A stretch of 8,211 nt of DNA from Candidatus Dojkabacteria bacterium. Lineage in GTDB: Bacteria > Patescibacteriota > Dojkabacteria > SC72 > JAFGCJ01. The stretch lies in NCBI GenBank assembly GCA_028696915.1, contig JAQVGB010000042.1:1-8211 (forward strand), written 5' to 3'. The notes beneath the pieces were generated by a model. That model searched no databases. It saw only the letters and a list, made by a program, of their open reading frames with translations, and had not been told where the DNA came from. Below, piece by piece: positions 1-5,384 of this stretch. How positions within the stretch are numbered: the first letter of the stretch is position 1; each line of letters starts with the position of its first letter. The position numbers and the translations under genes are program-made.

Positions 1-1
1 G

Positions 2-100
2 CTGTCGCCGTATCCAAAGGAAAAAATCCTTGCTCCCGTCTATCGCTCACCGCTCTATCGGCGATGGACGGAGCATTCAATTTCAAGCATGGAAACATGA
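2..100 (+). CDS. possible C-terminal tail of an upstream gene
   Basis: This frame is open from the window edge to a TGA at 98-100. It encodes about 32 residues with a basic, aromatic, proline-containing composition (it includes PVYRSPLYRRW), which looks like a plausible protein C-terminus. The other two forward frames are also open here, so this is a judgement on composition only. The frame used by the DNA glycosylase is likewise open back to position 1. I do not recognise a family. Confidence 0.2.
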   Translation: MSPYPKEKILAPVYRSPLYRRWTEHSISSMET

Positions 101-130
101 GGCGTGGAGGGGATGGCGGTGGTCAGGGCG

Positions 131-149
131 TCAGGATCAATTATCCTGA
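131..149. repeat. short perfect inverted repeat
   Basis: Seven-base arms (tcaggat / atcctga) flank a 5-base loop, 43 bp before the chosen start of the DNA glycosylase. No T-run follows, so it is a poor terminator. It could be an operator or an mRNA hairpin in the leader, or chance. Confidence 0.3.
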
Positions 150-192
150 ATATGACCCTGTCAGATTTCAAATGTGCTTTGATCAGCGAGAG

Positions 193-783
193 ATGGTGAC
201 GAGGTCGGCGCTTTCTGTGCCTGCTGAAAAAGCGGCACAGCTCCTGCTTGGTGTTTTTCTTGTGCACAGGGTGGGAAATTTCATCTATTCTGGCGTCATT
301 TGTGAAACGGAAGCCTATTTGGGGGAGCACGACCCCGCTGCACACGTGTCGCGCGGGCGCACTCCCCGTACCGGTGTGCTCTATGGACCAGCCGGTCATG
401 CCTATGTGTACCGGATGCACCGGCAGAGCCTTTTGAATGTGTCTGTGGGGCCAGTGGGGGAATCTGGGTGTGTCCTTATCCGTTCGGTCCTTCCCGTGCA
501 CGGGATTGAGGAGATGTATGAAAACAGGGGCTGTCCGGTTGCGTGGAAGCCCGATAATCCTGTCCGGCATCTCTGTGATGGCCCGGGGAAGCTCTGTCAG
601 TCGATGGGGATCACGATCGGTCTGTATGGATCCGATATGACGTCATCAGCCTCGGAGCTGTTTCTAGGGCGGTGTCCCGGGCTTTCGTTTTCAGTGGGGC
701 GTGTGGGGCGTGTGGGTGTATCAAAGGCGGCTGATTGGCCGTTGAGGTTTTTTATGCGGGGTTTCCGAAGATCGGATCTTTGA
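193..783 (+). CDS. mpg: DNA-3-methyladenine (alkyladenine) glycosylase, AAG/MPG family
   Basis: Monofunctional base-excision-repair glycosylase that cuts the N-glycosidic bond of alkylated or deaminated purines. The 196-residue product has the usual bacterial length and covers the whole fold. By alignment to human AAG from memory, the general base is Glu40 in ETEAY (human E125), with Tyr42 (Y127), His51 in DPAAH (H136), Tyr73 in YVY (Y159), Asn82 (N169) and Arg97 in VLIRS (R182). The family segments GPGKLCQ (130-136) and PLRFFMRG (183-190) are also present. The residue at the position of the intercalating human Tyr162 is His76, and the loop to Asn82 is one residue shorter. The start is the ATG just before the family's usual first helix (ALSVPAEKAAQLLLG). 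An earlier in-frame ATG at 64 would add 43 residues with no family resemblance, and the ATG at 172 is also possible. No convincing Shine-Dalgarno is present. The gene converges on the nitroreductase. Confidence 0.9.
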   Translation: MVTRSALSVPAEKAAQLLLGVFLVHRVGNFIYSGVICETEAYLGEHDPAAHVSRGRTPRTGVLYGPAGHAYVYRMHRQSLLNVSVGPVGESGCVLIRSVLPVHGIEEMYENRGCPVAWKPDNPVRHLCDGPGKLCQSMGITIGLYGSDMTSSASELFLGRCPGLSFSVGRVGRVGVSKAADWPLRFFMRGFRRSDL

Positions 784-858
784 TTTTTGTTGTCGTGTTG
801 GGATTACAGGGCGTTTTGCGCCGTAAAACTCCAACCTATAACATGGAAGATCGGATCT
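769..858. repeat. pair of 13-nt repeats (gaagatcggatct) around the convergent gene ends
   Basis: The same 13 bases occur at 767-779 and 846-858. The core agatcggatct is a perfect palindrome around its central base, so each copy can fold on itself or pair with the other copy. The first lies over the last codons of the DNA glycosylase gene and the second lies 9 bp beyond the nitroreductase stop. A further imperfect hairpin sits between them. Confidence 0.5.
797..835. terminator. candidate imperfect hairpin between convergent genes
   Basis: Outer arms gttgg (797-801) and ccaac (831-835) enclose an inner stem ggcg / cgcc (810-813 and 819-822) with a 5-base loop. The segments between are only partly paired and there is no clean T-run on either side, although a run of five T lies upstream at 784-788. 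A bidirectional terminator for the two converging genes is plausible but weakly supported. Confidence 0.3.
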
Positions 859-867
859 GCCCCTTCC

Positions 868-1383
868 TCACCACCGGTCGGTATGCACCTTGTCTTTCTT
901 GAACGAAGCCTCGCTATGGCCGGCAGGATGTTCTGCCGGATAGCCTAACGGCATCATACAGAGGACTCGTTCCGTTTCGGGAATACCAAGCACACTGCGG
1001 ACGTACTCCTCGCTGTTCGTTCCATCGGGAGTTTCCATGTTGTATACCTGTACCCAGCACGTCCCCAACCCTTGATTGACCGCTTCGAGGTATATGTGTG
1101 CGCCGACGATAGAGCTGTCTTCGATCCAGTGCGGAGAACTCTGGCTATCTGCGGTGATGACAATGATGATCGGCGCTTTCTTGGAAAAGCTGGCGAAATT
1201 GGTCGCGCGCGAAAGCCGCTCTCTGATCTCTTCTTTCTCAACGAGGACAAATGACCAGGGGTTCTTGTGATAGGCGGATGGGGCGCACATTGCGGCGAGC
1301 AGTACCTCACGGACAACTTCAGGTTCGACTGGCTTGTCTTCGTATTGGCGGATGCTCCGGCGTTTCAAAATGACATCAAGCAT
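868..1383 (-). CDS. nitroreductase-family FMN-dependent oxidoreductase
   Basis: A 171-residue single-domain nitroreductase-fold protein, probably a homodimeric cytosolic FMN enzyme using NAD(P)H. The substrate cannot be read from sequence: nitroaromatics, quinones or another electron acceptor are all possible. It has the N-terminal FMN-phosphate motif RRSIRQY (8-14), the active-site segment APSAYHKNPW (34-43), the central helix with HWIEDSSIVGAHIYLEA (85-101), the glycine-rich QGLGTCW (104-110) and the late MMPLGYP (143-149). I chose the ATG at 1383, which gives the classic MLDVILKRRS start. A TTG two codons upstream (1389) is open but unnecessary. It is the last gene of the leftward operon; its ATG lies 10 nt after the truB stop, so translational coupling is likely. 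Confidence 0.88.
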   Translation of the reverse strand: MLDVILKRRSIRQYEDKPVEPEVVREVLLAAMCAPSAYHKNPWSFVLVEKEEIRERLSRATNFASFSKKAPIIIVITADSQSSPHWIEDSSIVGAHIYLEAVNQGLGTCWVQVYNMETPDGTNSEEYVRSVLGIPETERVLCMMPLGYPAEHPAGHSEASFKKDKVHTDRW

Positions 1384-1393
1384 ACTCAAAATG

Positions 1394-2149
1394 CTAAAGT
1401 AAGTCAGATTTCTGCGTGTTCAGTATAGCATATGCTGATTCTATAGGCAGTGCGTCTTCGATATGAAAGGGGCCGATACTTGTCCGTCGCAACGCTGAAA
1501 CGGTCGCCGGAAAGCCGAGCCGTCTTCCAAGTTCCTCTGCTATAGAACGCACATAGGTCCCGCTCGATACATTCATGTCGGCGGTGACACGGTAACGGGG
1601 GAGGTCTGTGCCGTGGTCAGACGGATCGTTGCTCTTGGCGGGCTCTTCCTTTTCGGATCCGTGGGAAATGAGCGAAATTTCAGTGATGATCATCTCTTTG
1701 ACCGGAGGAGTGATCGTTGTGTCGCCCTTCCGGGCTCGTTTGTACAGTGGTATTCCTGCTATTTTTACGGCGGAAAAGATTGGGACCGGGAGGCGGTGAG
1801 TTCCCTTGAGCTTCTCAACCTCGCGGCGTATTGCATCTGGATCGGGTCTCTCGACGGGCATCTCTTCAATGACCTCTCCTTCGAGATCTCCGGTTGTCGT
1901 GCGTTTGCCAAGCAGGATGTCGACACGGTAGGTCTTTGGCATTTTCAAAAAAGTGTTGAGCAGTTTGGTGGCCCGGCCGGCCCCGATGATGAGAAGTCCC
2001 GTTGCAAGAGGGTCGAGTGTCCCTGCGTGTCCGATTTTTCTAATCCCGGTTGCCTTTCGGAGCTTGCGGATAACGTCGAACGATGTGATCCCGGAAGTTT
2101 TGTCTATCAGAAGAATTCCGGGCGGAAGGGACGGGGGGAGGGATGGCAT
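1394..2149 (-). CDS. truB: tRNA pseudouridine(55) synthase TruB
   Basis: Makes pseudouridine at position 55 in the T-arm of most tRNAs. The 251 residues include the catalytic Asp46 in HAGTLDPLATG, Tyr74 in KTYRVDILLG, the LYKRARKG loop (135-142) and Arg201 in GTYVRSIAEELG, with spacing like E. coli TruB (D48, Y76, R181). The catalytic domain runs essentially to the C-terminus and ends soon after LRRTSIGPFHIEDAL, so a PUA domain appears absent, as in short bacterial forms. A polar insertion at about 162-184, rich in Glu, Lys, Asp and Ser, lies just before the last catalytic strand pair and is probably a surface loop. The N-terminus is Pro/Leu-rich before the family's usual GILLIDK. The ATG follows the membrane-protein stop by 3 nt and the nitroreductase follows closely, so the three genes form one operon. 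Confidence 0.96.
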   Translation of the reverse strand: MPSLPPSLPPGILLIDKTSGITSFDVIRKLRKATGIRKIGHAGTLDPLATGLLIIGAGRATKLLNTFLKMPKTYRVDILLGKRTTTGDLEGEVIEEMPVERPDPDAIRREVEKLKGTHRLPVPIFSAVKIAGIPLYKRARKGDTTITPPVKEMIITEISLISHGSEKEEPAKSNDPSDHGTDLPRYRVTADMNVSSGTYVRSIAEELGRRLGFPATVSALRRTSIGPFHIEDALPIESAYAILNTQKSDLL

Positions 2150-2152
2150 TGG

Positions 2153-2338
2153 TTACGGAAGCACCCAGTTGAACACAAAGAAAATGACAGCGGCGGCAAC
2201 CGCGAAAAGGAATACAGAGAGGGCGATCTTAATTGTCATGCGCATTATTTTCAAAACGATCAGGAATGCGACTACTCCTGCTCCGATTATTATCCACGGG
2301 ATAAATGTCTCAGGGACGGTGAATGAGCCGATTGTCAT
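2153..2338 (-). CDS. small two-helix membrane protein of unknown function
   Basis: A 61-residue protein with two predicted transmembrane helices, about 13-32 (IPWIIIGAGVVAFLIVLKIM) and 36-59, joined by a very short basic turn (KIMRMTIK). It is probably a hairpin with both ends on the same side of the membrane. No signal-peptide cleavage site, catalytic motif or family is recognised. The start is the ATG at 2338. A GTG at 2368 would add 10 residues, but it lies upstream of the start point predicted from the promoter at 2369-2397. There is no clear Shine-Dalgarno. It is the first gene of the operon and ends 3 nt before truB, which supports it as a real translated gene. The operon position does not reveal a function. 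Confidence 0.7.
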   Translation of the reverse strand: MTIGSFTVPETFIPWIIIGAGVVAFLIVLKIMRMTIKIALSVFLFAVAAAVIFFVFNWVLP

Positions 2339-2368
2339 GAGATGGCCGGATGAATTGAGCTCATACAC

Positions 2369-2397
2369 AGTGTAGCACGCGGGGAACGTGGTGTCAG
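2369..2397 (-). promoter_or_regulatory. sigma70-type promoter of the membrane protein-truB-nitroreductase operon
   Basis: On the minus strand a -35 CTGACA (2397-2392, one mismatch to TTGACA) is followed by exactly 17 bp and a -10 TACACT (2374-2369) preceded by TGC, an extended -10. Transcription would begin near 2362, which gives a leader of about 24 nt to the ATG at 2338 and argues against the GTG at 2368 as start codon. Confidence 0.6.
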
Positions 2398-2476
2398 CGT
2401 CCGAATGTAGCCGGATTGAGGAAAACTTCTTTTGGGCGGTTTGCCTGTTTTTTAGAAATTTTTCACTATCATGCGG

Positions 2477-2482
2477 TATACT
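2477..2482 (+). promoter_or_regulatory. -10 element (TATACT) of a possibly leaderless promoter
   Basis: TATACT ends 6 nt before the ATG at 2489, the distance at which transcription normally starts. The mRNA may therefore begin at or next to the start codon. No good -35 is present at 17 bp; the nearest is tttaga at 2451-2456 with a 20-bp spacer. The sequence gcggtata before the hexamer end is shared with the promoter at 3104-3109. Confidence 0.45.
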
Positions 2483-2488
2483 GTCTGT

Positions 2489-3022
2489 ATGGAACTGATC
2501 ATTCTACCGGGGAACAGTACGAAAAACCGCGAGTGGGCGCAAGATATTGCGGAAAAACTCAAGGATGTCTTTGCCCGTGTTTATGTGCACGAGTATGCCC
2601 ACTGGGATCAGGAGGGTTCCCGTTTGGACTTCGAGCGTGAGCGTCAGCGGGTGAAGGCGGCTGTGGCCGGGCGGGTATCGTACGCGGTATTTGCGAAGTC
2701 GGCGGGAGCGCTTCTCTCACTGGATATGATCGATCAGGAAGAATTGTCACCTCAGTGGTGCATATACGTGGGATCGGCGATCCGGATGGGCCGGAGGTTG
2801 AGGTTCGATCTCGATTCATGGCTATCATCGCACCGTGTTCCGACGCTGTGGGTTCAGAAAGAGTTTGATCCCGCGATGTCATATGACGACCTGCGTGCCA
2901 CTGTTGAGGATTTAAGTCACGGGACGAATGAATTTGTGCAATTACCAGGTTCGGACCATGCGTACCTGGAAACCGATGAGCTTGCTATGCGTGTGGAGGA
3001 ATTCGCTGTGCGGAACCGGTGA
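2489..3022 (+). CDS. small alpha/beta-hydrolase-fold protein
   Basis: A 177-residue protein resembling compact RBBP9/YdeN-type or similar small alpha/beta hydrolases. Strand 1 is MELIILPGNS. The nucleophile elbow is FAKSAGA with probable Ser71 (A-K-S-A-G in place of G-x-S-x-G). Asp127 follows PTLWVQKEFDP, and His157 lies in LPGSDHAY, so a full Ser-Asp-His triad is in the expected order. There is no signal peptide, so it is probably a cytosolic serine esterase, amidase or peptidase; the substrate is unknown. The ATG at 2489 gives the normal first strand. An in-frame ATG at 2471 would add six residues but lies upstream of the TATACT box. No Shine-Dalgarno precedes either. The gene is divergent from the truB operon. 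Confidence 0.75.
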   Translation: MELIILPGNSTKNREWAQDIAEKLKDVFARVYVHEYAHWDQEGSRLDFERERQRVKAAVAGRVSYAVFAKSAGALLSLDMIDQEELSPQWCIYVGSAIRMGRRLRFDLDSWLSSHRVPTLWVQKEFDPAMSYDDLRATVEDLSHGTNEFVQLPGSDHAYLETDELAMRVEEFAVRNR

Positions 3023-3062
3023 GTGGATGTGGTCATTACGTGTACCTGTTGCGATTCACCGG
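3016..3062 (+). repeat. inverted repeat at the hydrolase stop codon
   Basis: The arms ccggtga (3016-3022, containing the stop) and tcaccgg (3056-3062) are perfectly complementary. One G-U and one further T-A pair extend the stem to 9 bp around a 29-base loop. No T-run follows directly, so intrinsic termination is uncertain. It lies upstream of the NYN gene promoter. Confidence 0.3.
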
Positions 3063-3080
3063 GCGTTTCGGCTGCAGTTT

Positions 3081-3109
3081 TTCCTGTTTGCTCTCCGGCG
3101 CGGTATAAT
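3081..3109 (+). promoter_or_regulatory. promoter of the NYN-RNHCP genes
   Basis: A perfect -10 TATAAT (3104-3109) has a weak -35 candidate, TTCCTG (3081-3086), at 17 bp. Transcription would start near 3116, about 26 nt before the ATG of the NYN gene. No Shine-Dalgarno is visible in that leader. Confidence 0.55.
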
Positions 3110-3141
3110 ACGTTCCAGTAATATTAGTTTTCGACGTTGTA

Positions 3142-3870
3142 ATGATAGTAAAAAATAAGGATCAACGTGTTGCGGTGCTCGTAGATGTGCAGAATTTATA
3201 CTATTCTGCACGTAATCTATACGGTTCGCGCATTAGTTTCAAAAATCTTTTAAAAATTTCGCTTGCCGATCGTGTGCTCACACGGGCGATCGCGTACGTG
3301 ATCAAGTCGGATGTGTCCGAGAAGGAAAATGAGTTCTTCAGCGCGGTGCACGACGCCGGGTTCGAGCTCAAAGAAAAGGATTTGCAGGTGTTCCCGGGAG
3401 GAGCAAAAAAAGGCGATTGGGACCTGGGAATTGCCATGGATGCAATCCGGCTTGGCCAGAAGGTTGACTCGATTGTGCTGGTGTCAGGTGACGGAGATTA
3501 TGTGCCGATGGTTGTATATCTACAACACGCGCTGGGCTGTCTGGTAGAAGTTGTCGCGTTCGACAAAACCTGCGCAAAATCGCTCAAAGAGATCGCCGAT
3601 GACTTTATTCCGATAGAAAAACATCTTGATATGTTGTTGTTCAAAACGGAAAAGAGCGTGAGACGGGGAGTGGTTCCGAGAAATGGGGTGGCCGGTTCGT
3701 TGCGGCCAGGAAACGGTGAAAATCAGCCTGACCGCGACCGTGAAAGGGTTGGAAGTGGTTCAAGATCGTCCGGATCGGGCAGTGCCAGTCCGCGGAGCGG
3801 GCAGAGGACAGTGGGTCGATCACGGAGTGGCATCGCCGGCCTGTTCAAGAAACCGAGCTCGCCGAAATAG
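3142..3870 (+). CDS. NYN-domain (LabA/PIN-like) putative ribonuclease with a disordered tail
   Basis: A 242-residue protein. Residues about 8-165 form an NYN domain of the LabA/DUF88 type, a PIN-like fold whose members are predicted or shown to be metal-dependent RNases. Acidic residues of the expected metal site are visible: Asp15 in VLVDVQNLYYSA, Asp92, Asp94 and Asp100 in KKGDWDLGIAMDAI, and Asp117 and Asp119 in VLVSGDGDYVPMV. From about 170 to the end the sequence becomes Arg/Ser/Gly-rich and low-complexity (several RS, SGS and GRS steps, ending FKKPSSPK). It is probably disordered and basic, suited to RNA or ribosome contact. There is no signal peptide. The start at 3142 is the first ATG after the TATAAT box. 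The RNHCP gene begins 26 nt after the stop, so co-transcription is likely. The RNA target is not evident. Confidence 0.88.
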   Translation: MIVKNKDQRVAVLVDVQNLYYSARNLYGSRISFKNLLKISLADRVLTRAIAYVIKSDVSEKENEFFSAVHDAGFELKEKDLQVFPGGAKKGDWDLGIAMDAIRLGQKVDSIVLVSGDGDYVPMVVYLQHALGCLVEVVAFDKTCAKSLKEIADDFIPIEKHLDMLLFKTEKSVRRGVVPRNGVAGSLRPGNGENQPDRDRERVGSGSRSSGSGSASPRSGQRTVGRSRSGIAGLFKKPSSPK

Positions 3871-3896
3871 TTTGTCAGCTTGTGTTTGTCCGTCCC

Positions 3897-4220
3897 ATGG
3901 CCGCACAACACTCCAAAACCTTTATCTGTAAGCACTGCGGCAGGGACGTACCGTATGCCGCGCCCGGCACGCATCACCGCAATCACTGTCCGTTCTGTCT
4001 GTACTCCCGCCACGTAGATATTGTCAGAGGTGACCGCAAGTCGCGGTGTGGCGGCATGATGAAGCCGATCGGTATTGTGGAGCGTCCGGACGGCGAGTTC
4101 CTGATCGTGCACCAGTGCCAGGGGTGTGGGTTTATCAGCAAAAACCGCATTGCCGGTGATGACGATGATACGGTCCTCTCGACCTTGTCCCGGCAATCTC
4201 TTGATGATAGGCTGTTGTAG
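3897..4220 (+). CDS. RNHCP-domain zinc-ribbon protein
   Basis: A 107-residue protein of the RNHCP family (Pfam RNHCP), named for the motif seen at 28-32 (RNHCP). Cysteine pairs lie at 11/14 (FICKHCG), 31/34 (HCPFC) and 74/77 (QCQGCG), with a single Cys51 (SRCGGMMKPIG) and nearby His27, His30 and His39. This suggests one or two structural zinc sites. The family's molecular role is not known to me; nucleic-acid binding is a reasonable guess for a ribbon protein. It ends with an acidic turn (DDDD, 88-91) and a short tail. The start is the ATG at 3897. A GTG at 3882 would add five residues. No Shine-Dalgarno is present, and it lies 26 nt downstream of the NYN gene on the same strand. Confidence 0.88.
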   Translation: MAAQHSKTFICKHCGRDVPYAAPGTHHRNHCPFCLYSRHVDIVRGDRKSRCGGMMKPIGIVERPDGEFLIVHQCQGCGFISKNRIAGDDDDTVLSTLSRQSLDDRLL

Positions 4221-4302
4221 ATGTTATTTTGCTTTTTGTGTCCTAGGTGACAACATCGCTTTGGACAGTGGGGGAAGTCAGAGACCATCAGTTTTTTGTA
4301 TA

Positions 4303-4308
4303 GAGAGG
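4303..4308 (+). promoter_or_regulatory. ribosome-binding site that fixes the CobW-like start
   Basis: GAGAGG lies 9 nt before the ATG at 4318. It is among the best-placed Shine-Dalgarno sequences in the window. It shows that translation starts at 4318 and not at upstream ATGs in the same frame, such as 4126, which overlap the RNHCP gene. Confidence 0.65.
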
Positions 4309-4317
4309 TCCGTTTTT

Positions 4318-5322
4318 ATGGATACACTTGTTCCTGTCACCATCATCGCCGGTTTTCTTGGAAGCGGGAAAACAACACTCATCAACCATCTGCTCACCGA
4401 AGTCGGCGGCAAACAGCGGCTTGCTATCGTGAAAAACGAAATCGGTGACGTTTCGGTGGATAGCCGGATTATCAGAGGTAAAAACATTGTCATGAAGGAG
4501 CTTTTGAATGGATGTGTCTGTTGTACGCTGGTCGGTGGCCTTGAGGAGTCGCTCAAGGAGCTTGTAGAAACAGTCAAACCCGAACGGATCATCGTCGAGG
4601 CGTCAGGGGCGGCGAATCCGGCGATACTCGCGGTGAATATCGATCGGTTTGGTTTTGTGAAACGTGACTTGATCGTGGTGGTAATCGACGTTGTGAATTT
4701 CGAAGGATATCGCGACAAAACGATGGTAGGACGTCTTCAGCACAAATTCACCGACCTGGTTGTGCTCAATCGGGTGGGCGAGGTTTCCGAGGAGGTGATC
4801 GACCGGGTGCTCGATGATGTGTATGAATTTCGGCCGGGCATCCCGGTTATCCGCTCGGAAACGGGGCGGGTCGATCCTCAGATATTGTTCGGATTCACGG
4901 GAAAAAGCACGGAAATCACGCTCACTGACGATGAAATTAAACACTCGCACCATCATCTTGAGCAGGACCGGATTGAGGTGTTTTCGTTCCGACAGGACCG
5001 TCCGCTTGATACGTCGTGCGTGGAGCGGGTGCTCAATTCGCTTTCAGAGAACTATCTTCGGGTGAAGGGATTTGTCTGGTGTAATGATGGATCCTATTAT
5101 CTGGTCAATTTTGTGTGCGGACGGTGGGAGATGGAGCGGGTGGAGGATTCTTCAGGCGCAGATATGGATTCTTTCGAGGCTCGTGCAGACTTCCCTCTCC
5201 AATCCGCCTCAGACCAGACCACACGTTCAGTGTCAAAGACGGAGCTCGCCTTCATTGGTATCGGCATAGGAACGGGTAAGCGCGTGATCGAAAAGCGGCT
5301 GAATACGTGTTGCCTGAAATGA
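4318..5322 (+). CDS. COG0523/CobW-family P-loop metallochaperone-like protein
   Basis: A 334-residue member of the G3E P-loop family (CobW, YeiR, YjiA, ZNG1), which delivers or handles metals such as zinc or cobalt using nucleotide hydrolysis. Walker A is GFLGSGKTT (12-20). The family signature GCVCC (65-69) gives the metal-binding CxCC. KNEIGDVSVD (39-48) and VEASGAANP (93-101) are family motifs, and VVIDVV (121-126) is the Walker B region. HSHHH (209-213) is a His cluster like those of metal chaperones. The CobW_C domain runs from about 219 to 330 and ends in a CC pair (331-332). The guanine-recognition NKxD is changed to NRVG (151-154), so nucleotide preference may differ. The start is fixed by the GAGAGG site. 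The 97-bp gap after the RNHCP gene leaves co-transcription open. The metal is not determined by sequence. Confidence 0.9.
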   Translation: MDTLVPVTIIAGFLGSGKTTLINHLLTEVGGKQRLAIVKNEIGDVSVDSRIIRGKNIVMKELLNGCVCCTLVGGLEESLKELVETVKPERIIVEASGAANPAILAVNIDRFGFVKRDLIVVVIDVVNFEGYRDKTMVGRLQHKFTDLVVLNRVGEVSEEVIDRVLDDVYEFRPGIPVIRSETGRVDPQILFGFTGKSTEITLTDDEIKHSHHHLEQDRIEVFSFRQDRPLDTSCVERVLNSLSENYLRVKGFVWCNDGSYYLVNFVCGRWEMERVEDSSGADMDSFEARADFPLQSASDQTTRSVSKTELAFIGIGIGTGKRVIEKRLNTCCLK

Positions 5323-5384
5323 TTAGACACCGAGACGAAGGGCAAGGGGATGGGTTAGCCTTCATCTTGCTCCTACCCTTAGCC

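Noticed and set aside
55..570. Minus-strand open frame of 171 codons opposite the DNA glycosylase gene
   Set aside because: It lies antisense to a gene with full catalytic motifs and its product has His/Arg/Pro-rich composition with no recognisable fold.
1613..2326. Plus-strand open frame of 237 codons opposite truB and the small membrane protein
   Set aside because: It is an antisense shadow of a confidently identified truB; the product is low in structure and matches no family.
4220..4257. Inverted repeat gatgtt / aacatc upstream of the CobW-like gene as a Zur-type operator
   Set aside because: The arms are only 6 bp and 26 nt apart, and do not match the spacing of known Zur boxes. The idea rests mainly on the gene's expected zinc link.
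4126..4317. N-terminal extension of the CobW-like protein to the ATG at 4126
   Set aside because: It would overlap the RNHCP gene by almost 100 bp and adds residues unlike the family. A Shine-Dalgarno sits before the ATG at 4318, where the standard N-terminus begins.
5323..5384. Terminator between the convergent CobW-like and XRE genes
   Set aside because: The best fold (aagggcaag with cttg and ccctt) needs a 6-nt bulge and a large loop and has no T-run on either strand. Otherwise nothing is seen in this 62-bp gap.
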